Shown here one piece after another: positions 23,907 through 35,755 of a DNA stretch of 64,000 bases. This stretch comes from Microplitis mediator. Its lineage: Eukaryota; Arthropoda; Insecta; Hymenoptera; Braconidae. The notes under the pieces were generated by a model. The model had not been told where the DNA came from, did no database searches, and saw only the letters and a list, made by a program, of their open reading frames with translations. The stretch spans positions 20,462,781-20,526,780 of the forward strand of contig NC_079977.1 of the NCBI RefSeq assembly GCF_029852145.1, in the 5' to 3' direction. The position numbers and the translations under genes are program-made. Within the stretch, counting starts at the first letter, position 1. Every line of letters starts with the position of its first letter.

Positions 23907-24039
23907 TATTTATAAATGAAAATGAGCATAATGACCTTTTATATGTTTTTTGGACCGTACCAGTAATTTGAATTGAACGGATAATAAATGTGTAGATTAG
24001 TAATTATCTTGTATTCTTTGAAAGTCACTCATTACCTGC

Positions 24040-25310
24040 TACCCATAGATAAAAGTACCAGGTAACCTTTTTTGTAGCCCTTTGAATTTTCTACAAGAAA
24101 GGTTTTAATGAATTTGTCACTACTGACACAATGTGAGCCGTAATTTTAATTTAGATACTCAAAATTATTTAGAATAGTGAATATCCAACTATTTTTTTTT
24201 AAACTCTTATTTACTCGATAAATATCAGTCGTACATAAAAAAATAAAGATTACTTTTTTGTAGCTTTTTAAATTCTCTACAAAAAAGCTCCTCATCAACT
24301 TTTTTCTAATTACACAAATTAACCCAGAATTTTAATTCATAGTTAACTAGTCACAATTAATTATTTAGAATAGTGAATATCCAACTATTTTTTTTTAAAC
24401 TCTTATTTACTCGATAAATATCAATCGTACGTAAAAAAGTAAAGAATACTTTTTTGTAGCTCGTTAATTTCTCTACAAAAAAACTTCTGTCAATTTTTTC
24501 CTAATTACAAAAATTAACCCATAATTTTAATTCATAGTTATCTAGTCACAATTAATTATTTAGAATAGTGAATATCCAACAACTTTTTTTTTAAACTCTC
24601 ATTTACTCGATAAATATCAATCCTACCTAAAATAGTAATGAATACTTTTTTGTAGCTCATCAAATTTTATACAGAAAACTGTTTGTCACTTTTTTTCTAA
24701 TTACAAAAATTATCTCAAAATTTTGATTTTTAGTGAACTAGTCACAATTAATTATTTAGAATAGTGAATATCCAACTATTTTTTTTTTAAACTCTTATTT
24801 ACTCGATAAATATCAATCCTACGTAAAATAGTAATAAATACTTTTTTGTTGCTCGTTAAATTCTCTACAAAAAAGCTCCTTTCAATTTTTTTCTAATTAC
24901 AAAAACTAACCCATAATTTTAATTTATAGTCAACTAGTCACAATTAATTATTTAGAATAGTGAATACCCAACTATTTTGTTTTAAACTCTCATTTACTCG
25001 ATAAATATCAATCGTACGTAAAAAAATAGTGAATACTTTTTTGTAGCTCATTAAATTCTCTACAAAAAAGCCCCCTGTCAACTTTTCTCTAATTACACAA
25101 ATTAACCCAAAATTTTAATTAATAATTAACTAGTCACAATTTACTATTTAAAATAGTGAATATCCAACTATTTTTTTTTAAACTCTGATTTACACAATAA
25201 ATATTAACTGTACAAAAAAATACAAAGAGTACTTTCTTGTAGCTTTTTAAATTCTCTACAAAAAGTATTTTTGTGAATTTTTACTAATCTCCATTTCCTG
25301 TCTTATAATT
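24040..25310. repeat. 196-bp foldback array, inverted copy of the 35.8-kb array
   Basis: Six units. AGAATAGTGAAT (or AAAATAG in the last) begins at 24171, 24367, 24562, 24758, 24954 and 25150, spaced 195-196 bp. Each unit holds ATATCCAACTATTTTTTTTT, ACTCGATAAATATCAATCG, a CTTTTTTGTAGCTC..TCTCTACAAAAAAG stem, and ACTAGTCACAATTAATTA. The reverse complement of these words composes the array at 35.8-37.0 kb. Confidence 0.92.
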
Positions 25311-26330
25311 TTAGTTTTAACTTTTTTAAAAAACATTAAATTTTTTGTTTAAGCTAAGAATTGAAAAAAAAATTTTTTTAAAAAAATTCCACTGTCACAA
25401 AATGTTCCTTACGTCAAAAATAAAGAATAATGACCAATGACCGACCAAAACGGTTCAAATCGATTATTTAAAAGTTTAAAAATTTAAAAATTTTCTTAGC
25501 AGTTATATAATAATTATTTATGAATATATATAGATTTATTTTCCATCAGTTTACAATGGTCGACATTTTCTACTTGGCAATAAAATGATCCCACCCTTAT
25601 TTTATTGCTCCCGTTGGCTCTCTGTCCAGTTCGGGTTCCTGACACTCGCTCAAGTTTAAACATAACTTTAGATATTTATTGCACTAAATAGGGCCCAGTG
25701 GCATTGAAATTTTTACAAAACGTAAAACTCAGCCTAATAAGGACAATGAAAACCATAAAAAGTGCAATACCGTTGGTTTATTACCGCAATTATTTAAAAC
25801 TGCTCTAGTTCAGCTGAAAAACTTACGAAAAAATAAAACATTTTTTTCTTTAAAATAATTTATAACCTTTCACTTAAAAATTTACTTTCTTTTCATTTTC
25901 CCAGAGTTATTATTTTTATTGTTATTTATTATTTATTTAATTTGAGGTTGACGCAAAAAAATTCCATTCTGAAACTAAAGGAAAAAAAAACATTAATTGA
26001 GTGATCAATCAATCACGGACGTATTTATTGTGAAATTTATCAACCAAGTGTCCAAATAAGACCAGGTATTGATTTATGTGATAAAAAAATAACCAATGGA
26101 TTGTAAATAATTGGGAGGGGAAGGGAATTTGGGGGTTGGGATGATGAATTATTTTGCTGGATTTAATTCCAGGAAAATTTGGATTTTGGTGACTAAGTTA
26201 TGGAGATAAGAGAAAATTTATTAAAATCTTTCTTACAGGAAATTTAAAGGACTACAAAAAATGTCCTTTGGTACTTTTATGTAGGATTGATATTTCGGGA
26301 GTATAAGTGAGTTTAAAAAATCTATTTGGT
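25311..26330. other. Unique island
   Basis: The piece at 25560-25780 is GC-richer. One diverged hairpin unit (CTTTCTTACAGGAAATTTAA then GGACTACAAAAAATGTCC) is at about 26230-26270. No gene is seen. Confidence 0.45.
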
Positions 26331-27320
26331 TGACTGGAAATGTTTGGAGATTTTTAATGATATTTACTGATATTTGGGGATATTCATTGAGATTTTATAT
26401 GGTGATTAAGAAAATTTCAGGATATTGATCGATAATCAATTTTATTTGGTGATATTTAGTGATATTCAACGATATTTAGTGATATTTTATGCTAATGAAT
26501 CAGAAATTTAATGATATTTAAGAATTTTTATTGCTCGTTGGAAGATATTCAGTGATATTCAATGATATTCAGTGATATTCAGTGATATTCAATGGTATTC
26601 AATGATATTCGATGATAATTGATCAGTAATTTGACGATTTTCAGTGATATTCAATGATTTTCAGTGATATTTAATGATGTTTAGTAATAATCAATGATAA
26701 TTGATCAGTAATTTGATAATATTCGGTGATAATAAATGATATTCAGTGACATTTGGTCGATAATTTGATGATATTCGATGATATTTGAAGATATTCAGTG
26801 ATTTTAAACGATATTGAGTGATATTTTCTGATAATGAATGGCTAATTTGATGATAATCAATGATATCTGAAGATATTCAGTGATTTTAAACGATATTGAA
26901 TGATATTTGATAAAATGAATTGCTAATTTGATGATAATCAATGATATTTGAAGATATTCAGTGATTTTAAATGGTATTGAGTGATATTCGATGATAATGA
27001 ATTGGTAATTTGATGATATTAAGTAATATTTGGTGACATTTATTGATGTCAAATGACGTAGAAAAATAATTAACGGCTAATTCAAAGATATTTTGTGATA
27101 TTCATTGATATTCGATGATACTCCATATTTAGTGATTATAAAAATCATAACTTCGTACTTTGATGATATTCAGTGATATTTAATGATATTTTGTTATAAT
27201 TGCTGATATTTGACTTTGTCTGATATTTACTGGTATTCGACATTCAGTGATATTTGTTGAGTGTAAAACATAAAAATGACGATTATCATGAGTGATATTC
27301 AGTGATATTCAGTGATATTT
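26330..27320. repeat. GATATTCAGT short-word array, copy 2
   Basis: The same word as in the 21.3-22.6 kb array and the same plus-strand orientation. It includes the runs GATATTCAGTGATATTCAAT near 26543-26600, plus ~100-bp longer units around 26830-27010 (AAGATATTCAGTGATTTTAA, ATTGAGTGATATTT, GATAATGAATTGCTAATTTG). The minus-strand frame at 26804-27052 is a by-product. Confidence 0.85.
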
Positions 27321-27369
27321 TATATTTGAAGTTAATGTTTACTATTTTTTATCATAAATATTTTACCTT

Positions 27370-27690
27370 TAATTGAATTTAACGAAATTGTCCTACAGGG
27401 AGTAAAGATAGAAAAAAAAATATAAGGACCTTTTTTGTAGATAATTTAAAGAGCTACAATAAAGTACTGAGATAATTTTTTCATACAATTGATATTTCTA
27501 TGAGTAAACGTAATTTAAAGATGAAAAAAAAATTTTTTTGCCCAACATTTTATATTTTTAATTTAATTTCCTTTGAATTAAAATTCCCGCCAAAATAATA
27601 AAAATTTTAAAAAATTTGTTGAAATCTTATTGATAGGAAATTAAATTTACAACAAAAAAATAGTTGAGTATTTTTATGTGAAAGTGATAT
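27370..27690. repeat. TTTTTTGTAG hairpin unit(s)
   Basis: GGACCTTTTTTGTAGATAAT then TTAAAGAGCTACAATAAAGT (27424-27466) is an imperfect stem of the superfamily. A weaker unit, TAGGAAATTAAATTTACAAC, lies at about 27635. Confidence 0.65.
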
Positions 27691-27699
27691 TTAAGTAAA

Positions 27700-28125
27700 A
27701 AAATGGTCGTAAACATAAAAAATAAATTTAAGTATCGAGCGTGTCCTTGATAAAATAGCAAAAGAAAGAGAAAATTAAGTTAAAAAAGTAAAAAAAGGAG
27801 AACGTCCTTCCTAGACCAGCTGTTAGAACTCACAAGTCACGTTATATTAGTAAAGAGCAAAGGATAGGAAGGAACTATTCTTATTCTTATTATAGATCTA
27901 GGGGCTTGCGCTTTCGTTTTTATTGTTTTCGTTTTATCTATTCGCACGCCACATGTTCTTTTAAAATACCTAAGGAACCTAAAGTATAACAATCGGCTAG
28001 ACTTGACTAGAATCAGCTCTAATTAATCTACTATTCTATTCTTCTTTTCTACGAAAATATTCAGCTAAATTGGGACTCTAATAAATTCTCAAAATTTTTT
28101 TATTTTATTTCTGAAAAAAATAAAA
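27700..28125. other. Unique island
   Basis: GC-richer unique sequence between repeat blocks, with AGACCAGCTGTTAGAACTCA near 27812. No open frame of interest. Confidence 0.45.
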
Positions 28126-28129
28126 TAAA

Positions 28130-28690
28130 ATTCATCGACGTGTAGAAAATTTAGTGCCGAGTCCGCAGAGTACCAACAAGCCTGCATTTAAACTGAAAAT
28201 TTCGAGTAAGTTAAGAAAAATTTGAAAATGTTGTTTTTTGATTTTTTGGACTTTGAAATTTTTTGTCAGCAAATTTATGACTGGGGGCGGGAAAAATTTG
28301 TGATACTGAGTTATTTGAGTACTCACATGCTTATATTTAGATAAAAAAATATTTTCAGGGAACCCGCGAATTAAAAAAACGCTATTTCGCGGATTTAAGA
28401 ACTTTTGTAATATTGTAATGATCAAATTTTTTTCTAAAATTTTTTTTTTTACCAAAGTGTAAGAAATTTAATTCCACGAATTTCGAATACCCACAAGCGT
28501 AAAATTTAATTCCAAAAAAAATTTCAAATAAAAATCAAATTTTTGGATTTTCATCAAAAATTTTTTTTTTTTTATTTTTACCATCAGAATATCTCAGAAA
28601 ATGTGATTTCACGTCATTAGAGTACCCACAACCCCATATTTTGATCAACCGGAAGTACCCGAATATCAAAAAAATTTAGTTTTCAAAATT
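28130..28690. repeat. Worn GAGTACCCACAAGC repeats
   Basis: GAGTACCAACAAGCC (about 28167), GAGTACTCACATGC (about 28317), AATACCCACAAGCG (about 28485) and GAGTACCCACAACC (about 28619) recur at roughly 130-170 bp. The words resemble the GAGTACCCACATCA core of the 153-bp array in the Kr intron and the TTGGTACTC words at 14.1-14.3 kb. Confidence 0.6.
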
Positions 28691-28739
28691 TGTTTATTTC
28701 TAAAAATAAGAAAAAAAAAATTAAATAAATAAAAATGTC

Positions 28740-29530
28740 ATAATTAATGATTGTGCCCCTTATTACCAATTTTATATTTCACCCCTTACCCCCTCCCCTT
28801 CCTCCCGCTACCTTGAATAGCAGGGGGTAAAATTGAGTGAAAGTAGAAAATAAAAAAGTGATCGTGGATAAAATTGACGTATAGTGGAAAGTATTTAGGG
28901 CGAGTGATCGGCAGAGGGTTACAATAAAGGGGGTGGGTCGGGTGAGATGGAGGGAGGGGGGATGAGAGGATTAGAAATAGGGTTGCGGCGACCCCTACGC
29001 ATGTGGCTCAATCCAAGGTTGCGACGCAAATCCCCTTTCGGGTGTTACGTATTTTTGGGGTAAAACTTCATTTTCAGAAAAATACATAAGGGGGTGAATT
29101 GATCTGGTGAAATGGAGTAAGAGGGGGTTTGTGCCTGCGTTCGTAAGTGTGCCATCGGGTTTACACGTAATTCGAGGTGGGTTGTGTGATGCTATCCTCT
29201 TTTGTGTTGATAAGTGCACACAAGGACGCACGCACCCTTCACTTTTTTTTGATCACTACTACATTCTACCCGTTCCCCTGCCTGACGCTTTTTCTTTCCC
29301 AGCCCCCACCCCCGCCTTCACTTAATGCCGACACACACACGCACAAATTTTCTACCCCTATTGAGTCATTTCGAGGGTTGACCAGACGGGGGTGTTTCGT
29401 CCATTGCTACAGCTTCCAAACACGTTTGATATTTTTTTCATCTAGTTCAACCCTTGCCGCCATTTTCTTTTTCTATGAACCGATTTCGAAAATAAGACAA
29501 AATAATCAGTGGAAAAATTTTTGAATTTTA
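28740..29530. other. GC-rich unique island with overlapping short frames
   Basis: This is one of the least AT-rich pieces of the window. A C-rich tract (28775-28805) is followed by a G-rich tract (28920-28970) and another C-rich tract (29270-29330). Frames at 28995-29231 (minus), 29107-29325 and 29177-29524 (plus) overlap, and none has a recognisable domain. It could be a promoter-like or regulatory island, or an exon of an unknown transcript. Confidence 0.4.
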
Positions 29531-29639
29531 TGAGAATTAATTAAATTATTTTTATTTGGAAAATTGGAAAATGGAAATTTATTTACGAGAAAATTAATTT
29601 TGAGTTAAGAAAAATTGTAAGACCGACAAATTTCAAAAA

Positions 29640-30200
29640 TTTTCGTTCTTATGGGAAAAAGAGTTTTTTTTGGAAAATTGGGGTGGGAAATTTTTTGATG
29701 GAAATGTGGGCTCGTTGGTACTCAAATGAGAGGGGAATTGATTTTGAATCAAATTTTGATGTTCATGTGAAAAAAAAATTGGAAAATTGAAACTAAAAAT
29801 TGGATTTTGGAAATGAAAATTTTTTTTTTTGTTGGGATATTTTAGTCGAATTATGGACTTGTGCGTTCTTTGTTGACGTGGAAATAAATTTTAGACTGAA
29901 AAAAAATCGAAAATGTGTAAGAAAAATTCAAAAATTAAAAAATCTAAAAATTCAATTTTTGGTACCGGAAACTCGTTTTTAGAAAAATGTAAAAATTTTA
30001 CTTATATTTTGCTTATTATATTGTCGGGTCGGTACTCAAACTACTCGGCATCAAATTTTCTTTCTGTTAGAAATTTCAAATATTTAAAGAAAAAAAATTT
30101 CAAACCCAAAAAACCCGGAATCAAAATTTTCAAAAAATTGAACTCTGTAAAATCAGATTTCCAAAAATTTTCTAATACTTAATCCTGATAAATACTCAAA
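29640..30200. repeat. Worn TTGGTACTC repeats, inverted relative to 28.1-28.7 kb
   Basis: TCGTTGGTACTCAAATGAGA (about 29712) and GTCGGTACTCAAACTACTCG (about 30028) are the complement-sense of the GAGTACC words across the island. Other frames here are K/N/F-rich and not gene-like. Confidence 0.5.
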
Positions 30201-30955
30201 TTGTTTTTCCGATTTTCGCAGACCCAAAAAAATTTCAAAAAAAAAAAAAATTCAGAAAAAATAAAAATTGTCTCAATGAATCATACAATTTTTAATTACA
30301 AGACTGAGTTCAATAACCTCTCGAATAATTGCACTAATTTTTCAGACAAAAAAAATAAATAATTGATTAATTAAACGGCCATAAAAATTATTGTTTAGTA
30401 AAAAAAATCTTGATCCAAAAAAAATAGACAAAATTCTATTGACGACATATATGTCTATTATACATATATATACAGATAATAAATATATTTTTCATTTTAA
30501 AAGCGATAAAATGCGACGTAAATTTTTATCAGATAAAAAATGATTAATTTAATTGTTAATCGAGTTAGATGTACATTAAATACTCATTATATTACAGTGC
30601 CCTCAAGCCGTTTACTCAATTTTTCTATGTCACTTTATCAATACAATAGATTCTAACACGTGTAATAATAATGATTATAACGTTTTAACAAAAAATATTA
30701 AGTGCAATGACCGCTAATTAGTCTTTTACACTTTATTCGATCAATTTATTTTTTATTCTTCTTCTTAATATCATTATTATTATATATATGTATGTATAAA
30801 TTTTTTTCCACATTATTGAGTAATATACTGTTAGGACCTCAATAATAATTAAAATTTTGTCTGAATATTTAATTAGTTGTCATTTTTTTCCTAAAAGTTT
30901 ATAATTTTTGTGTGAAAAATTTTAATTTTTCAAAAAAAATATGAAAATACTGGAA
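30200..30955. other. AT-rich non-coding sequence
   Basis: Homopolymers, TATATA tracts and unique AT-rich sequence. Nothing else is seen. Confidence 0.5.
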
Positions 30956-30956
30956 A

Positions 30957-31033
30957 TATCAATTCGCGGGTAAGGACCTTTTTTCTAGGAAATTTAAAGG
31001 GCTACAAAAAAGGTCCTTACCCGCGAATTGATA
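30957..31033. repeat. Long near-perfect palindrome (28-bp arms) of the hairpin family
   Basis: The left arm starts TATCAATTCGCGGGTAAGGA and continues CCTTTTTT. The right arm is its exact complement, ending TTACCCGCGAATTGATA. The spacer is about 21 nt (CTAGG..AAATTTAAAGGGCTAC) and holds three more pairable bases. A related single unit follows at 31168-31205 (GGACCTTTTTTGTAGGAAAT). Confidence 0.95.
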
Positions 31034-31259
31034 CGATCGATATTTTAGAAGTTACGGAAGTTTAAAAATTTTTATATTTGAATCGAATGAAAACTTGATT
31101 TTTTTATTGACGTTCTTTGAATTTGTGATAACAGGTGAAGGATTAAAGATAACGGGAAAGTGACAAGGACCTTTTTTGTAGGAAATTTAAAGAACTAAAA
31201 AAAAGTACTGATTGTAATTTTTGATAAATTTGATAGTTTGGGAGAAAAGTCGGAGGAAA

Positions 31260-33000
31260 GATGAAGGGCAGTCGCGGGAAAATATTTTTTGACGATTAAA
31301 AAATTAGGTTGAGCGATTAAAGACATTGATTGTAAAGTATGTAGACTTGAGTGATAATAAAATATCGGGGAACAAAAAAAAAAGAATTAAGAAATAAAGG
31401 TGTTTGTATTATCATAGAATATATATATAATTTTATCAATTATTAGATTATTACTCATTACAGTCATAGTTATTAATTATCTGGTTTTTATCGTTCAGTG
31501 ACTCGATGAAAAACAAGTTTTTAAATTCCATTGACGTTAATTACCTTCATTATTATGATTATTATTTTTACATCAATTAAATTTTTTTGTCGGTGAGTAA
31601 TTTATAAAGTATTAAAATTTTTTTGTAAACGGATTTAATGACGAAAATTTTTATAATTTTTTTAATTTTCAGGAAAATCAATTTTAGTAAAAAAAATTTT
31701 TTTCAAATCGTAATTTTGAATACTGAATCAATTTTTTCACATAAATATATATAGATATTTCTATATATCTGCCAGATTTATTTTAAATGTCAAAAATATT
31801 TGACAAAAAAAAAATAATTTTGTGAAATTTTAAAATTGCCCTTGAAAATTAAAAAAAAAAAGTAAATCTGATAATAGACTAACAATTCACACCTTATTCA
31901 TAAGCAGGTGTTGAATACAAAGAATATCATTATCCTTTTTCTTCACCTTTTCAATTCTCCAGAAAAAAAAAATATACACGTTAGAAAATTTACCATAAGA
32001 AATTTTTCAACCGAGCACGTGTCGCGTGATCACGCATTTAATTTACGATTTTTATTTTTAATCCGTTCGTATATATATCTATATATATGTTAACCACACC
32101 GATGACATTTTCCAAATTAACACAACTATAATTTTTTTTTTTTTTTCTATTGTCGTTTTTTTAATACGGGATTTTTTTTTTTTTTTTTTTTCGTAGTTTT
32201 GAGTGCAGTTTATATTGACTATAAAAAAAAGGGGATGAGTTTGAGCGAGGACGACATATGTTGGGGACAATTGGCTAATTGTTTGAAAATTGAACTGTCA
32301 TCGTGAGTAGTTTTTTTTTTTTTTTTTTTTGAAATTAAGAAAAAAAATTTGATTGTGTTTTTTAATAATTCGAGTTTTTTTTTTTAATTTTCAGTCATAC
32401 CCGAACTTTAATTTTTTTCATGAAGTTTCCAAAATAAATACGATTTCAAAAATTTTTTAGAAAAAAAAATCAGTGATTTTAATATAAAATTTTTTTTTCA
32501 AAATTTTGAATTTTTTTTTAATTTTTATAAGAAATTTAAAAAAAAATGTTAGACAAAATCCATATGTCACTTGACAAAATTTATATTTCGACGTCTGTTT
32601 TTCTGTTTTTATTCAAATTTTTCCCGACGTCGGCATTCTTTAGCCTCAAGCATTTCCCAGGATAAAAAATAACCGGCGCCTACTCGGCGATTATTCTTCA
32701 CCAGATAACTCAAGTACCAAAACTTATAGATTATTTTATTTTTACGAACTGATAAAAAAAAAAATACAAAAAAATTACTTAACTTTAAATGGACGATAAT
32801 AAAAGTAGTTCCCGCCTATCAAAGAGGCGGCGTTTAAGGCTGCAACGCAACATAAATCGATACTAAAGGGTTCGTCAAAGGGGTGAGCCGACATCAACTT
32901 ACACGCCCCTACCACATAATTATTCAAACCTCCATATTTGTTTTCATGTTTTTTCTCTTTTCTCTCCAAATTAACTCCGAAATTTTTAAACACCTGTAAC
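31260..33000. other. Non-coding stretch with long T and A runs
   Basis: Poly-T tracts near 32130-32190 and 32310-32330. A GC-richer piece at 32640-32990 holds a minus-strand frame (32775-32993, 72 codons) without any recognisable domain. I leave it uncalled. Confidence 0.4.
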
Positions 33001-33500
33001 TTTTTAAATTATCATTTTATCGATTCGCGGATAAGGACCTTTTTTGTAGCCCATTAAATTTCCTGAAAAAATCACTGCGGCTTTTTCTAATTACTCTAAT
33101 TATTTAAAAATTACTAGTATTTTTTATCCGAAACTACTAATTTTTTTCCAACTCCCTCATTTACCACTTCAAAGTACAATAACTTTTAAACTATCAATTG
33201 TATCGATTCGCGTGTAAGAACCTTTTTTGTAGTCCATTAAATTTCCGACAAAAATCACTACAACTTTTTATAATTACTCAAGTACGTGATTAATTACGAG
33301 TAATTAATGCCTACAAGTCTTAATTTCGTTAAATAAAATCAATCGATTTTTTAAAACTTCATAACTTTTTAAATATCAATCATATCGATTTGTACTTCAG
33401 GACCTTTTTTATAGGAAATTTAAAGAGCTACAAAAAAGGTCCTTATCCGCGAATTGATAAAATTGATAGTTTAAAAGTTATCAGAGTTCAAAGTAATAAA
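33000..33500. repeat. ~183-bp hairpin units in both orientations
   Basis: ATCGATTCGCG occurs at about 33020 and 33203, and CGATTTGTAC at about 33386. The first two units read CCTTTTTTGTAG..CCATTAAATTTCC. The third (33410-33460) reads the other way, CCTTTTTTATAGGAAATTTA then CTACAAAAAAGGTCCTTATC and CGCGAATTGAT. Outer arms ACTTTTAAACTATCAATT and TTGATAGTTTAAAAGTTAT are inverted partners. Confidence 0.8.
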
Positions 33501-34000
33501 AATTTATTTAGAGAAATTTGGTAAAAATTTAAATTTCTAACTAATAAAAAATTGTTCTGATACATATATAGGTATATATGTATATATATATGTAGGTAGG
33601 TTACGTGTTCAAAAGGAAAAGAACAGATGCTTCCACGCATGGACGGTCAAACTTAATCATGTTTATGCAACGAACGCGTGCCCAGAACTCAATTTTTTTT
33701 CGTTTTTTTTTTATTTCTTTATATTCTAAAGAGCATTCTTCAAAATAAAAATATAAAAACAATTTTTTTATACTATTGGTTATTTTTCCATATCTGTTTA
33801 AAATATCTACGATATATTCATATTCTATAGAATGTAATTTTTTTTTTCTACAAAAAATAAAGTACAATGTATATTTTTTTTATCAAACGAAGATGGTAAA
33901 AAATTATTTCAACGTTCGAATTTATTTTAAATAATTATTTTTTATTTTTATTTAGTTAATTTTAAAAATCGATGAATTTTAAACTCGGAATTATGGGTGA
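33500..34000. other. AT-rich spacer
   Basis: TATATA-rich near 33565-33600. The minus-strand frame at 33601-33867 is not recognisable. Confidence 0.4.
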
Positions 34001-34980
34001 AGTTTTGAAAATATGAAAAAAAGTCATCAATACTTTTTTGTAGAGCGTAAAATTTCCTACAAAAACTTTTGAAGTCATTTTTTTCCTCGGCTTGATATTT
34101 GAGGCAGTAGAAGGTTTTAAAGATAAAGCTTAAAAAATTGAAAATTTTTTTAACTCCGGAGTCAAAAGTAATTTAAAATTTTAAATAACTCGCTTGATAT
34201 TTAAAATACCAAAAAATGTGTAAGGGCTTTTTTTGTAGCCCTCTTAATTTCTGTTTAAAATCAAATCAATCACAAAATTTAAAGTCCTAGTTTTAAAATT
34301 TTTTAACTCTTAAAATCTAAAATTTGACTCCAAAAATGGAATTATTAATTTTGAATTTCAAATAATTTCCTGAATCATCTAAACTCTAAATTCCGAACCC
34401 TGAATGGCTACAATAATTACCAATGTTTAAAAATTTTCACGTTTAACTCCGGAATCAAAACTAATAATTTTAAACTCTTCATAACTCCCCAAATACTAAA
34501 AATACAAAAAAAATCGTTCTTACCTTTTTCATAGCTCTTGAAATTCCCTACAAAATCCTTTCCCACTTTTTCCTTAACTAAAATTTCCAAGCCCTAAAAT
34601 CTAAAAATAAAAAACTCCCAAAATTTTAAATTTGACTCCGCAATAAAAACTACTAATTTTAAACTCTCCATAACTCCCCAAATACTAAAAATACAAAAAA
34701 ATCATTCTTACCTTTTTCATAGCTCTTCAAATTCCCTACAAAAGTCTCTCCCACTTTTTCCTCAACTAAAATTTCCAAGCCCTAAAATCTAAAAATAAAA
34801 AACCCAAAATTTGAAATTTGACTCCGCAATAAAAACTACTAGTCTTAAACTCTCCATAACTCCCCAAATACTAAAAATACAAAAAAATCTTTCTCATCTT
34901 TTTTGTAGCCCTTAAAATTCCCTACAAAAAAGCTCTTTGTACTTTTTCTTCTAAACTCCATAGTTTCCAATTTACAAGCT
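34000..34980. repeat. ~180-185-bp hairpin tandem array
   Basis: ATAACTCCCC occurs at about 34491, 34670 and 34856, with earlier worn units at 34.03 and 34.23 kb. Each unit holds CTCCATAACTCCCCAAATAC, TTCATAGCTCTT..CCCTACAAAA, CTAAAATTTCCAAGCCCTAA and TTTGACTCCGCAATAAAAAC. Confidence 0.85.
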
Positions 34981-35755
34981 CTCAAACAAACTCAGCCCCA
35001 TAAATGACAACCATAAAACAAAACTTCTATCCAAGTGTCGAATTATGATTCAATTTTATACTCGTATATTATTATCATCATTATACTAAACCTTCTACAT
35101 ACATACATATATATATATACCTTATATATATACTCATACTTGTTGGCGCCACATAAGCGTGCTGAACACGAGCTACAAGATATATTTTTATTCTTTTTAT
35201 AAATTTTTTTTTATTCACAGATGAGAGCACCTCAGTCCTATCCCCAGTCCCAGTTCCAGTCTCAGTCTCAGTCGATTCTTTACGTTCTCTTATAAGTTTC
35301 CGACACCGCCCCACACTTTATCTACTTTTTAACTTCCCCACAATCACTATCTACTTTTTTTTTACCCTCTTTCCTCATTCTTTTCTCGTCCTTCGTCCTT
35401 TGCTCTTGTTTTCAACTTCATCTTTATCTAAATTCTTCATCTCTTTCTATCTCTCTCTTAACTTTTTTCTCTGTTAAAAATTTAAAAAACTAAATACAGA
35501 GAATCTGAGTAAATATTGAAATAAAAAAAAAAATATTAATAATAGACGCGTGCTGGATTTTTTTATCTGTAATCTTAAAATAAAACGCTAAAGTGAAAAA
35601 AAACCACGCCTGCAATATACAAAATTTAATAAATGGGTTTTTAAATTTTTTTTAAATTCACCGCAGTACTAAACGGGGCAATTAGTAATTTTACTTGTCA
35701 TCGCTATGAGTTACTTTTTTTTTTTGTTAAAATTCTAGAAAAAATTTTGATGGGC
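34981..35755. other. Unique island
   Basis: Includes a short CAGTCCCAGTTCCAGTCTCA repeat near 35240-35275 and C/T-rich sequence to 35470. No gene is recognised. The minus-strand frame at 35081-35314 reflects the CAGTC-type repeat. Confidence 0.45.

Noticed and set aside
23720..23929. Tyr-Ile repeat protein
   Set aside because: It is a translation of the TA microsatellite.
24040..25310. CRISPR-like repeat-spacer array
   Set aside because: The whole 196-bp unit is repeated, not a short repeat with unique spacers, and the genome is eukaryotic.
28995..29524. Overlapping frames on both strands in a GC-rich island
   Set aside because: They overlap each other, have no recognised domain, and longer frames are expected where stop codons are rarer. 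They are kept only as an island description.
32775..32993. 72-codon minus-strand frame with a fairly balanced composition
   Set aside because: No domain, splice context or neighbour supports it. It could be an exon, but I cannot show that.
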